Position numbers and translations under genes: made by a program
Notes under the pieces: model-generated
What the model was told of the DNA's origin: nothing
The model's database searches: none
What the model saw: the letters and a program-made list of their open reading frames with translations, nothing else
NCBI GenBank assembly: GCA_015061545.1
Contig: SUWJ01000003.1
Location: 58,358-122,357 of the forward strand
Length of the DNA stretch: 64,000 nt
Direction of reading: 5' to 3'
DNA from: Lentisphaerota bacterium
GTDB lineage: Bacteria; Verrucomicrobiota; Lentisphaeria; Victivallales; Victivallaceae
Shown: positions 1-10,597 of the stretch, piece by piece
Layout: every line of letters starts with the position of its first letter
Position numbering within the stretch: the stretch's first letter is position 1

Positions 1-1
1 G

Positions 2-796
2 GATATGCCGCAGCTGCGGGAGCTGATTGCCAGGGTGGGGTGGAATCAGATCGACCGCGATTTTGAAAATTTCCTCGATCATGGCGAAATCTGGAGCATG
101 ATCCATTTGAACCGTCCCGTGGGCTGCGGAGCTTGGATAAAGCGCTCCGGCGATATTGCTTGGATCGGAATGGTCATAACCCTGCCTGAATGGCGCGGCT
201 GCGGCATTGCTCCGCAGATCATGGGCAAACTTATTGAACGCAGCAGCCATTTGAAATATCATCTGCTGGATGCCTCGGCGATGGGCGAAAAGGTTTACCG
301 CAAAATGGGTTTTGCTGATATGTACAAAGTTACCCGCATGAAGCTGCCGCAAAAATTAACTCCTCCGAAGGATTGTTCTCTGCAATGGCAGCAATTCAAA
401 GGCGCGGCGGCTGATCTGCCCTGGACGGACAACTGCGACCCCATGATTGACCGGCTTTTACAGCAAAATCCCGAAACGTTTTACTGCGGAAGCCTCAACG
501 GCAGGATCGTTGCCTGGTTTGCACTCCGTCCCGGACGCAAATCTCAGCATATGGGACCGTTGTATGCGCAGGATCATCAGGCGGCAGCTTCGGCAGCTGC
601 CTATGCTGTATCGGTTGCAGGAGCGGGGGAGCTGACGATAGATATTATGAATTATCAGACGGAATTTTTCCGGTATTTGCAGGACAACGGTTCTGAATTA
701 TGTCGGGATTTTCTGCGGATGTCGCTGCCGGAAATTGCTGCAGAACGGATGCAGTCGGAAAATATGTTCGCCGCCGTCGGGCCGGAATACGGTTGA
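2..796 (+). CDS. GNAT-family N-acetyltransferase, 5' end outside the window
   Basis: An acyl-CoA-dependent acetyltransferase of the GNAT fold; the acceptor cannot be predicted. The acetyl-CoA loop region reads WIGMVITLPEWRGCGIAPQIM, followed by a typical GNAT ending (VYRKMGFADMYKVTRM). The second half (about residues 120-260) resembles the extra C-terminal domain of two-domain GNAT proteins. The first ATG at position 5 is probably internal: the frame is open to the left edge, and the start of a GNAT domain (residues before PQLRELIARVGW) is missing. It ends convergently 32 bp from the kinase gene. Confidence 0.75.
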   Translation, partial: DMPQLRELIARVGWNQIDRDFENFLDHGEIWSMIHLNRPVGCGAWIKRSGDIAWIGMVITLPEWRGCGIAPQIMGKLIERSSHLKYHLLDASAMGEKVYRKMGFADMYKVTRMKLPQKLTPPKDCSLQWQQFKGAAADLPWTDNCDPMIDRLLQQNPETFYCGSLNGRIVAWFALRPGRKSQHMGPLYAQDHQAAASAAAYAVSVAGAGELTIDIMNYQTEFFRYLQDNGSELCRDFLRMSLPEIAAERMQSENMFAAVGPEYG

Positions 797-828
797 GCCG
801 CTGCCGGGCAAAACAAGCTGAATTGAGA

Positions 829-3441
829 TCATCTCGGCAAATCCACCACACAGCGGAAGCCGGTATCGGAGAGATCAAAGTTGTACGAGTGCGCCGCCGC
901 GCGGGCAAAACGCTGGGAGAGTTTGAAACTTCCCCCCTTGGCGGTGTAGTATTGACGGCTGCCCGGATTGGTCACCAGTTCCCGCGCGTTGCCGGTCATA
1001 TCGTAAACTCCGTAGACCGATTTGTCCAATGGGTAAGAGGCTGCCGTTACGGGTACCGAACGGACAACTGCGGAGCTGTCGCTGCTTACACAGGCGTGAT
1101 TATCGAAGTATTCTGAACCCCACACATAATCCCTGCCATCGACTCCGCGGGCTGCTTTTTCCCACTCCAGCGCGGTAGGCAACCGATAGTTCAGAGAACT
1201 TTTGCCGCTCATATAACTGCAATAGGCTTCGGCGGCTTCGCTGGTGACACCGATTACCGGCATCAACGGCAGATAAGGAGCCAGCAAATTGCCCTGATCG
1301 TCCCACAACGGCACCAGCTGGCGGCCGGTGGGGGCGTTGACTCTGGCGCGGTAGCGTTCGCGCAAATTTTTATCTTCGATGGATTTCCAGAACTCCAGAT
1401 ATTCGGCGATCGTCACTTCGTTGCGGGCAATAAAGAATCCGGGCAGCTGGGTGCGCGCCTGCTGGTCGTCGAAGGTGCGCTCGCCGAAGATAAAACTGCC
1501 GCCGGGTATGTAGATCATATTATCGGGGAAGCGGGCGGGAATATCCAGTTTCAGGATCTCCTGCTGATCCCGCTCCACCGCTACAGGAAACTGCATTATC
1601 TTGCGGTTGCCGCGTTGGGCGGTAATAAGGTAAAGCCCCGCCTGAAGAGTGTTCACTTCGGGCGCAGTTTTCAAAATAAGCGGCATTGGTTCTGCGCTTT
1701 CAGAGGGTTTTTCCGGATCGTTATTCTGCAATTTTACCGCCGAGAGCTGAACATCGGCAGGAGTGATGCTCACCGAGAGTTCGCCTTCATTTTTTTCGAT
1801 CATTTCCACCTTGCGCCGCAGATCGGGGCTGTATTCCATGATTTTTTCTGAAAGATTTTCGGGCAGCTGATGAAAACGCTCCGCCGCCTGATCCAGCAGC
1901 GATTCATGGTTTACCGCCAGCGCAAACTGCACCTGATTGGTCATCAGCCGGGTGAAAAGCGGAATCAATTTGGCTTTGTCGATATTGAGCTGCGCAAGAT
2001 ACAGCAGATCTTCCCACGCGTTGTTGCAGGAAATGGTAAACTCATTGCCCGCTTGCAGAAAACGGCGGCGCAGCGCATCGGCATTGCCGTAGGTTTCGGT
2101 TTTGCCCGTCTGGGTAAAAATGTCGTTGAGCTTGTTGCGGGCGGAAGTTGCCATATTGCGGGAACTTTCGCAATTATCCAGCGAGTTGAGTACATTGCTC
2201 ATTACGGTTTGGGCTTCCAGATGATTCTGCAGCGCCAGCGTAGCGTTCCACGCCGCCAGCGTCAGCAGCGCTGCCAGCAGCGTTACCGGCACCAGCGGGC
2301 GGCGGCGGATAAGTTTGAAAAAGCGGTAAAGCGGCAGCGGCGAGTATGCCGATACAGGATATTTTGCCAGATGATTACGCACGTCCGACAGCAGCGCGAT
2401 CACCGTTTTATATCGGCGGGATTTATCGTGATCCATCGCTTTCAGGGTGATTGCTTCCAGCTCGAATGGTATCCGGCGGCGGGGGGCGCGGCGGCGGGGG
2501 CGCAGAAATTTGCGGTACACCACGTCGCGCATCAGCTGGGTCACGGTGGACGCTCCATCGTAGGGCGACTGCTCCCAGGTCAGGATCGAATAGAGGATCG
2601 TACCCAGCGCGTAAACATCGGTCTGCTCATCCACATCGGCGGTGGTTCCCGTTACCTGTTCAGGCGCCATAAAGGCGGGCGTGCCGCTGATTTTGTTGAG
2701 GGATTCCTCGTTCTCATCGGCGCCGGGATCTTCGGGCAGGGCGCCCAGTTCGATCTTGCGGGCGCTGTTGGAGTTATCGTTCTCTTTGCGGTAGATCGCC
2801 AAACCCCAGTCGGCAATAAACACTTCCCCGTAATCCCCCACCATGATATTGGCAGGTTTCAAATCGCGGTGGATGATCCCCTTGCTGTGGGCAAAAGCCA
2901 CTCCGTTGCAGATGGATACAAAAATTTCCAGCAACCGTTGCCGCGTATAGGTTTTGATGGTTTCCGGATCGTTTTCCTTGAGTTTGTGCAAGATATTCGC
3001 CAGCGTAACGCCTTCCACCCGCTTCATGGTAAAATACGCCCCCGCATCGTCGAACACCCCCAGCTGATGCACCGGGATCACATTGGGGTGGTCGATCTGG
3101 GCGGTGATGCGCGCTTCGCGGATAAATCCGGTAACGTAATTGAGCTGGTTGCGGTACGCCGGGCGCAGGATCTTGATGGCGATTTCGCGGTGCAGCACGG
3201 GGTCGTGAGCCGAAAAAACCGTACCGATGCCGCCAATGCCGATCGTGACCATATTTTGCAGAACGCCAATGGTCGGCTCGCTGTCGGAGCCCAGCATCTT
3301 TTTCAGTTCTTCGTCAGTAATTTCATTGCCATGACTGTCCGAAAGCGGCGGAGCCATAATGGTTTTACCGCCCAGAGTTTCAATTTCAGGCTCTGCATTG
3401 TTAAGCGGCAGATCAAAATTTTCGTCAAAGGCTTTCTTCAT
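829..3441 (-). CDS. Membrane Ser/Thr protein kinase with C-terminal formylglycine-generating-enzyme (SUMF1-like) domain
   Basis: PknB/Hanks-type kinase of 870 residues. Visible kinase elements: glycine-rich loop near 67-73, AIK lysine at 90, HRDLKPAN at 181-188, DWG (a variant of DFG) at 201-203, and APE at 249-251. A basic stretch precedes one membrane segment at about 372-394. The extracytoplasmic part ends in an FGE/sulfatase-modifying-factor fold (from about residue 640: IPGGSFIFGE, EVTIAEYLEFW, RLPTALEWEKAARG, GNARELV, GFRCV). In such fusions the FGE-like domain usually serves as a sensor or binding domain, not a sulfatase activator; that is inference here. The ATG has a clear AGGAAAG ribosome site. 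It is last in a three-gene leftward unit with a coiled-coil protein and an ExbB-like protein. Confidence 0.9.
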   Translation of the reverse strand: MKKAFDENFDLPLNNAEPEIETLGGKTIMAPPLSDSHGNEITDEELKKMLGSDSEPTIGVLQNMVTIGIGGIGTVFSAHDPVLHREIAIKILRPAYRNQLNYVTGFIREARITAQIDHPNVIPVHQLGVFDDAGAYFTMKRVEGVTLANILHKLKENDPETIKTYTRQRLLEIFVSICNGVAFAHSKGIIHRDLKPANIMVGDYGEVFIADWGLAIYRKENDNSNSARKIELGALPEDPGADENEESLNKISGTPAFMAPEQVTGTTADVDEQTDVYALGTILYSILTWEQSPYDGASTVTQLMRDVVYRKFLRPRRRAPRRRIPFELEAITLKAMDHDKSRRYKTVIALLSDVRNHLAKYPVSAYSPLPLYRFFKLIRRRPLVPVTLLAALLTLAAWNATLALQNHLEAQTVMSNVLNSLDNCESSRNMATSARNKLNDIFTQTGKTETYGNADALRRRFLQAGNEFTISCNNAWEDLLYLAQLNIDKAKLIPLFTRLMTNQVQFALAVNHESLLDQAAERFHQLPENLSEKIMEYSPDLRRKVEMIEKNEGELSVSITPADVQLSAVKLQNNDPEKPSESAEPMPLILKTAPEVNTLQAGLYLITAQRGNRKIMQFPVAVERDQQEILKLDIPARFPDNMIYIPGGSFIFGERTFDDQQARTQLPGFFIARNEVTIAEYLEFWKSIEDKNLRERYRARVNAPTGRQLVPLWDDQGNLLAPYLPLMPVIGVTSEAAEAYCSYMSGKSSLNYRLPTALEWEKAARGVDGRDYVWGSEYFDNHACVSSDSSAVVRSVPVTAASYPLDKSVYGVYDMTGNARELVTNPGSRQYYTAKGGSFKLSQRFARAAAHSYNFDLSDTGFRCVVDLPR

Positions 3442-3541
3442 AAATATTCTTTCCTGCGGCGAAACGCGGTTCAGTTTTTACGCCGGTTCCGGCTGAATGA
3501 GCGCTGCTTTGCCGGGCTGACAATGCTTGAATCAGCAGAAC

Positions 3542-5329
3542 TTAACGGCGGCGCTTTCTGGCATCCAGCGGTTTGGCTTGTTCCATCCAGAAGTTCAGCT
3601 TGTCGCAGAAATCCCGATAGTCAGTTGCTCCCGCGGGCTTGGTCAGCACGATCCGCGGCAGTTTATCCACTTCGGGCAGCGAGCCGAAGACAAAACAGCG
3701 CGCTTCCTGCTGGCGGCCGAAATCGTAATCTTCCAGCGCCACGACTACGGCAGCAAGTTCGCCCTGCTTGGTCAGCACCAGATCGCCCACTTCGGCTTTG
3801 AGTTCGCTGGATACTCTGGCGCCATTGCGGATGTAAAGGTAATCGTCGTCGCTTTCAAAACTCATGGAACAGCGGCTGTCCAGAATCGTGCTGTCTTTGC
3901 CGAAGGAGTTGACCTTGAAGAGGTACAAATCGTGGATCCCGCGCTCTTTGAGTTCTTTTTTGGTCAGCACTTCCAGCGGTTTGGCGCTGCCTGATGGTAC
4001 TTCCATAAGTGCCACGCGGCAATCGCTGCGGCTGATTAAGATCGGCCCGTTCAAACGCTGCGAAGGCGCATTGGCAGCCGCGTTGGGGCTGCTCAATGTA
4101 TAGTTGAGTTCCACCACATCGCTTAAAGCTGAACTGTTCTTGCGCGATCCGGTCAGCGCGCTCAAGGTGGAAATAAGGTAATTGCGGCCGTTGATGCTGA
4201 CTTGGGGCAGATAATATTCGCTGGCTTCGCTGCGGTCAAGCAGCAGACGTTTTTCCCGCAGACGGAGCTGCAGTTTGCTGGCGGCATCGGTATAGCACTT
4301 GAGTACATCGCTGCGCAGCTTGCTTTCCGCATTCTGCAATTTGGCGGAAACTGTATCGTAATTACCCTGCAGTTTGGTCAACTTGTTCTGGGTATCTTCG
4401 CGGCGGTTGCGTTCGCTGGCAAGCTGGGCGCGGGCATTGGCCAAATCGCGTACAGCATTGCTGACCACATTCTGCATATTGCTCAGCTGAGTCTGGGCGG
4501 ATGCCAGTTCGATCTCTCTGGATTTGGCGCTTTTTTCGCTGGCGAGCAAACGGTCGCGGGTGGTGGCAAGCTCTTTTTCGGTAGCGTTGGCTTTGCCGCG
4601 CAGATAAGCCAGATCCCGTTCGGTCACGGTCAGCTTCTGCCGATATCCTGCGGCGGTGCTTTGCGAAGTTGCCAGCGCCTGACGGGTGCTGTTAAGATCC
4701 CGGGTTTGCCGCGCCAGATCCGCTTCTCTTGCCGAAAGCCGTTCGCCCAGCTGGGCGGCTTGAGTACGGGCAGCGGAAAGACTGTTTTGAGTCTTTTCCA
4801 GCGAAGCAGAACGGTTGGCAAGTTCCTGGACTGTATCTTTATGCTGCTGCTGCAGCGCCGCCAGCATCGCATCGCTGCGGCGGATGTTTTTCTGCGCCAT
4901 ATCCAGCTCGGTACGGAGTTTTTCCAAACGGCTTTGAGTCAGATTTTTTTCTTTGATTTCAGCTTCCAGCTCTTTTTGCAGATCCGCCGGCGAGAGCGGC
5001 CCGGCATTTTCCCGGTTGAGTCGGGCGCGGCGCTGCATGAATTCCAGTTTGGAACGGGTATCGGCAAGTTCGCGGGAGAGTTTATCCACCGCCTGTTCGT
5101 ACCCGTTGTCCTGCTGGCGCTGCTGTTGGAGAATAAGTTCGTTGCGCTGTCTGATAAGTTCATCGCGCTGACTTTCCAGCCCCGCAATGATCATATTTAC
5201 CGTGGAGCGGTCAACGGTTGCGCCGCCGCCGTCCTGAAAGGGCGACTCGATAGCCGAAAATCCGCCGTTGAGGTAGATCATCGACGTAATGATAAAGTCG
5301 CAGATAACAATTAGAATTGATCGGTTCAC
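3542..5329 (-). CDS. Membrane-anchored long coiled-coil protein of unknown function
   Basis: 595 residues. A short hydrophobic N-terminus (SILIVICDFIITSMIYLNGG) probably anchors it in the inner membrane. Residues about 45-345 are an almost uninterrupted coiled coil rich in E, Q, R, A and L with a repeated LAxxRxQL-like pattern. The last ~230 residues are globular, of unrecognised family. The start is GTG (5327-5329) with an AGGAGG-type ribosome site 8 bp upstream. Its position between an ExbB/MotA-like gene and a kinase-FGE gene suggests a common membrane complex or signalling unit. No function is claimed. Confidence 0.75.
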   Translation of the reverse strand: MNRSILIVICDFIITSMIYLNGGFSAIESPFQDGGGATVDRSTVNMIIAGLESQRDELIRQRNELILQQQRQQDNGYEQAVDKLSRELADTRSKLEFMQRRARLNRENAGPLSPADLQKELEAEIKEKNLTQSRLEKLRTELDMAQKNIRRSDAMLAALQQQHKDTVQELANRSASLEKTQNSLSAARTQAAQLGERLSAREADLARQTRDLNSTRQALATSQSTAAGYRQKLTVTERDLAYLRGKANATEKELATTRDRLLASEKSAKSREIELASAQTQLSNMQNVVSNAVRDLANARAQLASERNRREDTQNKLTKLQGNYDTVSAKLQNAESKLRSDVLKCYTDAASKLQLRLREKRLLLDRSEASEYYLPQVSINGRNYLISTLSALTGSRKNSSALSDVVELNYTLSSPNAAANAPSQRLNGPILISRSDCRVALMEVPSGSAKPLEVLTKKELKERGIHDLYLFKVNSFGKDSTILDSRCSMSFESDDDYLYIRNGARVSSELKAEVGDLVLTKQGELAAVVVALEDYDFGRQQEARCFVFGSLPEVDKLPRIVLTKPAGATDYRDFCDKLNFWMEQAKPLDARKRRR

Positions 5330-5349
5330 CTGCCGCCTCCTGCCGTGAC

Positions 5350-5892
5350 TTACTTGCTGTTTTCGGCAGTCTTAACTGCGGCAATGAGCTTGGATTTCAA
5401 GGGATACATCAGACATACCCGCATGATAGTGCAGAAGAGGATCCCGATCAGAGTCGAAGAATAAGCGATCAGCTGACCGCTGCTGGAGCTGAAACTCATG
5501 ACCATAAAGCTGGATACCGAGCCGAACAAACCGATGTAAAGAGGCAGATCCAGAAAGATATCCGCATTGGCGATCTGCGCCAGCTTGATATCCGGCGACG
5601 CCTGATTTTTGCGGATGTTGCCGAAGACATGGACTGCGATAAAAAGCATCAGTATCTGCAATACCACGATCCCCGCAAAGAGATAGAGTGCCAGCAATCC
5701 TGCGCGTTCGCTGCGTTGGGCAAGCGTCTGGCGGACATCGGCGGTGTTGCCCAGCACTTCGGTTCCGCCGGGGCCGAACAGATTGCGGAAATCCGGCACA
5801 TGGTTGTAGCAGTAGATGCAGCCGGTCACGACTGCGGCGGCGATCAGCAGAAAAACAACAGCACTGATAATGTATTTGAGATAATTTTTCAT
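5350..5892 (-). CDS. Small ExbB/TolQ/MotA-like membrane protein
   Basis: 180 residues from the ATG at 5892, chosen over an in-frame start further upstream because GAGGAAAG sits just before it. Three hydrophobic segments are visible (about 3-23, 65-85 and 110-160). The last one (IFLDLPLYIGLFGSVSSFMV then GILFCTIMRVCLMYPL) has the two-helix arrangement and GLFGSV core of ExbB/TolQ/MotA proton-channel subunits, although the protein is shorter than that family. A partner ExbD/TolR is not present; the following coiled-coil protein could take the role of the anchored partner. Family assignment is tentative. Confidence 0.55.
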   Translation of the reverse strand: MKNYLKYIISAVVFLLIAAAVVTGCIYCYNHVPDFRNLFGPGGTEVLGNTADVRQTLAQRSERAGLLALYLFAGIVVLQILMLFIAVHVFGNIRKNQASPDIKLAQIANADIFLDLPLYIGLFGSVSSFMVMSFSSSSGQLIAYSSTLIGILFCTIMRVCLMYPLKSKLIAAVKTAENSK

Positions 5893-6037
5893 AAATTCTT
5901 TCCTCAGCTTATAAAAGTTCTCCGTAAAATCTTCTCTACATATCCGTAATGTAATCTCTAAACGGCGAATATTCAAACCCGAAAGCGTTCTAAACTGTAT
6001 TTTGTTGCAAAAAAAAGCCTTCAAAACGCCTGAAAAC

Positions 6038-6066
6038 TTGCCAAAAACATTTTAGAAGTGTATAAT
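6038..6066 (+). promoter_or_regulatory. Sigma70-type promoter for the lptF-like gene
   Basis: TTGCCA (6038-6043), a 17-bp spacer and TATAAT (6061-6066), with the ATG of the permease gene about 55 bp downstream. It lies in the 229-bp divergent region between the ExbB-like operon and the permease; the rest of that region is AT-rich with nothing else recognised. Confidence 0.6.
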
Positions 6067-6121
6067 ATGCTATTGACAATAAGGAATAAACGAGTTAATT
6101 TTTCTCTGGATAACAAGGATT

Positions 6122-7219
6122 ATGTGGACTCTCAACCGTTATATAACCCGTGATTTTCTGGTCGTTTTCGGCATGGCGATCGGGATTCTTACATTCGGTA
6201 TGCTGGGCGCCCGGCTGGGCGAAGTGCTGGATATGCTTTCACGGGGGATCCCGCTGGAAAGTTTTTTCAAATTCATATTGTACACGCTGCCGGTAATTCT
6301 CATCTACACGATTCCCTGGTCGGTACTGGTGGCAACTATGGTGGTTTTCGGGCGGCTGTCGGCGGATTCCGAAATTACTGCCATGCGCGCCTGCGGTGTA
6401 TCGCTGCTGCAGATCGTGGCTCCGCTGTTGATTTTTGTGATCATAATGACGGGTGTCTGCTTCTACTTGCAGGTTTACGCCGGGCCGCCCATGCTGGGCA
6501 AGGCGCGGACTCTGATGCGGAATACTGCCACCACGCAGCCGATGGCGATTTTTGAGCCGGGGCAGATGGTGGAGTTTGAAGGCACCGTGCTTTATATCGA
6601 CGATAAAGTCGGACAGGACGAGCTGCGCGGAGTGCAGATCTTTATGTTTGACGAGCAGCTCAGATTGACGCAGGATATTTTTGCTGAATATGCCAAACTG
6701 ACTGCCGATGAACAGACTATGATGCTGCATATCAAACTTTTCAAGTGCGTTATCGGCACTTATTCTTCGGATAACTCCAAACAGACCATCTTTAATGACG
6801 AGCTGGAATTCACCTTTGACTACGGCAAGGCGATCAACGAATCCCGCGTGGGGGTGCGAGCCAAATTCATGCCTGCCGATCAGCTGCTGGCGCGGATCAA
6901 GATCGAACGCAAGCGCGGCGCCGATGCCGAAGATATGTGCGAGCTGGAAGTGGAACTCAATCAGCGTATCGCTTTGGCGCTTTCGCCCATTGCCTTTCTG
7001 CTGCTGGGGCTGCCGCTGGCGATCCGTACCTCGCGGCGTGAAACCAGCGTGGGGTTGTTTTTGAGTGTTATTCTGGGGGGAGTCTTCTTCCTTTCGATCA
7101 TTGTTTTTGAGTCTATGACCAGTTTTCCGAAGATCTATCCGCAGTATCTCATTTGGCTGCCCAATCTGGTTTTTCAGGCGCTGGGGGCAACGATGCTTTA
7201 CCGGGTTTCGCAGAAATAA
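6122..7219 (+). CDS. LptF/LptG family lipopolysaccharide export permease
   Basis: 365 residues of the YjgP/YjgQ family, the inner-membrane permease of the LptB2FGC ABC transporter that extracts LPS for transport to the outer membrane. The layout fits: N-terminal helices (DFLVVFGMAIGILTFGML, TLPVILIYTIPWSVLVATMV), a conserved cytoplasmic coupling segment (LSADSEITAMRACGVSLLQI), a periplasmic beta-jellyroll about 120-270, and three C-terminal helices (LALSPIAFLLLGLPLAI, VGLFLSVILGGVFFLSII, NLVFQALGATMLY). It cannot be decided from sequence alone whether it is LptF or LptG. A substrate-binding protein gene follows 27 bp downstream. Confidence 0.88.
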   Translation: MWTLNRYITRDFLVVFGMAIGILTFGMLGARLGEVLDMLSRGIPLESFFKFILYTLPVILIYTIPWSVLVATMVVFGRLSADSEITAMRACGVSLLQIVAPLLIFVIIMTGVCFYLQVYAGPPMLGKARTLMRNTATTQPMAIFEPGQMVEFEGTVLYIDDKVGQDELRGVQIFMFDEQLRLTQDIFAEYAKLTADEQTMMLHIKLFKCVIGTYSSDNSKQTIFNDELEFTFDYGKAINESRVGVRAKFMPADQLLARIKIERKRGADAEDMCELEVELNQRIALALSPIAFLLLGLPLAIRTSRRETSVGLFLSVILGGVFFLSIIVFESMTSFPKIYPQYLIWLPNLVFQALGATMLYRVSQK

Positions 7220-7246
7220 AATCATAATTTTCAAGGTGTATAAGCC

Positions 7247-9115
7247 GTGGAAAAACGCAGTTTTACAACATTGGCAGTGCAAATTCTGCTGCTTTCGGCG
7301 ATCATATTTTTCGGTATTGTGCTGGTCAATGCGCTGGACCGCAACCGGCGGGAGATGTTTCTGCTGCGGCAGGCGATCGAAAGAATGCCCCGCAATGTGA
7401 ATAATCTTCAAGCGGCATCGGCAGGGGTGGGTCAGGCGCCGGCGGCGCCCATGGAAGTTTCGCCGCTGGCGGAATACTTTGACAATACAGCTGCTCCCGG
7501 GGGAGTGCTGCGCAGCGCCATAGCTTCCGACGTGGGTACGCTCAACCCGGTGACGGGCAACGAGGCGACTGCATCGCGCATCATCGGATTCTGCACCGCC
7601 ACGTTGGGCGTGCGGGACTACCGCCAACCTGAAAAATTTGTGCCGATGATCGCCGAATCGTGGCAGCAATCCGCCGACGGCAGAAAAATCAATATAAAAT
7701 TGCGGAAAAATGTTCTGTGGCACGATTTTATTGATCCTGAAAGTAAAAAACACGTTCCCGAGCAGGAAGTTACCGCCCATGACTTTGTTTTTTATGTGGA
7801 AGTTATCCGCAATCCGCAGGTCAACGCCATGGCGCTGAGGGGATATTTTGAGGATTTGGAAAGCATCCGTGCCGTTTCGGATCACGAGCTGGAACTGGTG
7901 TGGAAGAATCAATACTTCCGCTCGCTGGAAATGAGTCTGGGACTGATTCCGCTGCCCCGCCACTTCTACTGCCCGAATCAAAGTAAATTCGATCCCGAAA
8001 AGTTCAATTACGACCACCGCCGCAACGATATGATCGTGGGCTGCGGACCTTATAAACTAATTGAACATACGCGGGATCAACGTTTTGTGCTGAAGCGTTT
8101 TGATAATTATTTCGGCAATGCTCTCGGCATCGGCCCGGCGGTGGAAACGCGGGTTCTGGAGGTAGTCAAGGCCGATAATACCCGCTTCCAGATGCTGCTG
8201 GCAGGCGAACTGGACGAACTGGGACTTTCGCCTGAACAATGGATCAAGCGCACCAACGGCAGGCCCTTCAGCAAGGCGGTGCTGACGGCGGGCAAACGGG
8301 ATTCGGAGCAGCCGCTGCAGAAGGGTGAAACGCTGCGTAAGGTCAAATCCCCCGGCAACGCCTACTTTTATATCGGCTATAATCTGCGCAACGAACTGTT
8401 TGCCGATAAACGTGTCCGGCAGGCGCTGACCATGCTTTGCAATCGGGAGCGTATCCTTAAAGAGGTCTACTACGGTCAGGGCACGATCATCAGCGGGCCG
8501 TTCTTTCATCAGAGTCCGTATTGCGATCCGGCTGTCAAACCGTGGCCGTTCGATATTGAAAAAGCGCGGGAACTGCTGAAAAGCGCCGGTTGGCGCGACC
8601 GCGACGGCGATGGAATTCTGGATAAAAACGGTAAAAAGTTTGTTTTTACTGCGCTGCAGGTGTCGGGCAATCCGATACAGGAGAAGATCCTGTCGATCTT
8701 TAAAGAAGATCTGGCCCGGGCGGGAATTGATATGAAACTTGCCGTGCTGGAGTGGCCCATCTATATAAACAAGCTGGAAAAACGGGAGTTTGAAGTCTGT
8801 TCGCTGGGCTGGAGTATGCCCTTTGAAAGCGATCCCTATCAGGTTTGGCACTCGTCGCAGCGCTCAGGCACAGGCAGCAATCATATCGGCTTTGCCAATG
8901 CCCGCGGCGACGAACTTATCGAGGCGATCCGCAGGACGCTGGATGTGCAGGAGCGGATCAAACTTTGCCGGGAATTTCATCGGCTGCTGCACGAAGAACA
9001 GCCTTATATATTTCTGGTAATGCCCGAAGCGCTGCAGGTGTTGTCGGGCAGGATCAGCAACGTGGAGTGTTTCCCGCTGGGGCTGAACAGCGAATTTTTC
9101 AGGATCGCCCAATAA
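7247..9115 (+). CDS. ABC transporter solute-binding protein, family 5 (peptide/oligopeptide type)
   Basis: 622 residues with an N-terminal signal anchor (VQILLLSAIIFFGIVLVNAL). The body is the OppA/DppA-type family 5 fold: LRSAIASDVGTLNPVTGNEAT at the start of the mature domain, KINIKLRKNVLWHD, AHDFVFYVEVIRNP, GCGPYKLIEH, and late YFYIGYNLRNELFADKRVRQAL and FDIEKARELLKSAGWRDRDGDGI. Such proteins bind peptides or other solutes in the periplasm for an ABC importer, but no permease or ATPase genes lie nearby. The N-terminus looks retained as an uncleaved anchor, because no clear signal-peptidase site is seen. GTG start with AAGGTG upstream. Confidence 0.88.
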   Translation: MEKRSFTTLAVQILLLSAIIFFGIVLVNALDRNRREMFLLRQAIERMPRNVNNLQAASAGVGQAPAAPMEVSPLAEYFDNTAAPGGVLRSAIASDVGTLNPVTGNEATASRIIGFCTATLGVRDYRQPEKFVPMIAESWQQSADGRKINIKLRKNVLWHDFIDPESKKHVPEQEVTAHDFVFYVEVIRNPQVNAMALRGYFEDLESIRAVSDHELELVWKNQYFRSLEMSLGLIPLPRHFYCPNQSKFDPEKFNYDHRRNDMIVGCGPYKLIEHTRDQRFVLKRFDNYFGNALGIGPAVETRVLEVVKADNTRFQMLLAGELDELGLSPEQWIKRTNGRPFSKAVLTAGKRDSEQPLQKGETLRKVKSPGNAYFYIGYNLRNELFADKRVRQALTMLCNRERILKEVYYGQGTIISGPFFHQSPYCDPAVKPWPFDIEKARELLKSAGWRDRDGDGILDKNGKKFVFTALQVSGNPIQEKILSIFKEDLARAGIDMKLAVLEWPIYINKLEKREFEVCSLGWSMPFESDPYQVWHSSQRSGTGSNHIGFANARGDELIEAIRRTLDVQERIKLCREFHRLLHEEQPYIFLVMPEALQVLSGRISNVECFPLGLNSEFFRIAQ

Positions 9116-9207
9116 GGGACAGCGGGTTTGTTAAAGAAAAATCCGCGTAATATTTGATTTTCTCTTTTGACGTGCTATGTTATTCTTTTTGCGAGATGTT
9201 ATTATAA

Positions 9208-10512
<1,305 letters not shown>

Positions 10513-10520
10513 TTAAAGTA

Positions 10521-10566
10521 AAAGGCTCGCAGACAACAGGGATTCTGTTCAGGCGGGCCTTTTTTC
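10521..10566 (+). terminator. Rho-independent terminator after purA
   Basis: An inverted repeat (AAAGGCTCGC with GCGGGCCTTT, plus inner AACAG/CTGTT pairing) followed by a T run. It begins 9 bp after the purA stop codon. Confidence 0.85.
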
Positions 10567-10597
10567 AACCCCCGTTGATCCAAAGGGTGATGAGCTT

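Noticed and set aside
1870..3801. 643-codon open frame on the plus strand
   Set aside because: It lies antisense to the kinase gene, its protein is low-complexity Arg/Gln/His-rich with no known domain, and the minus strand encodes a clear kinase.
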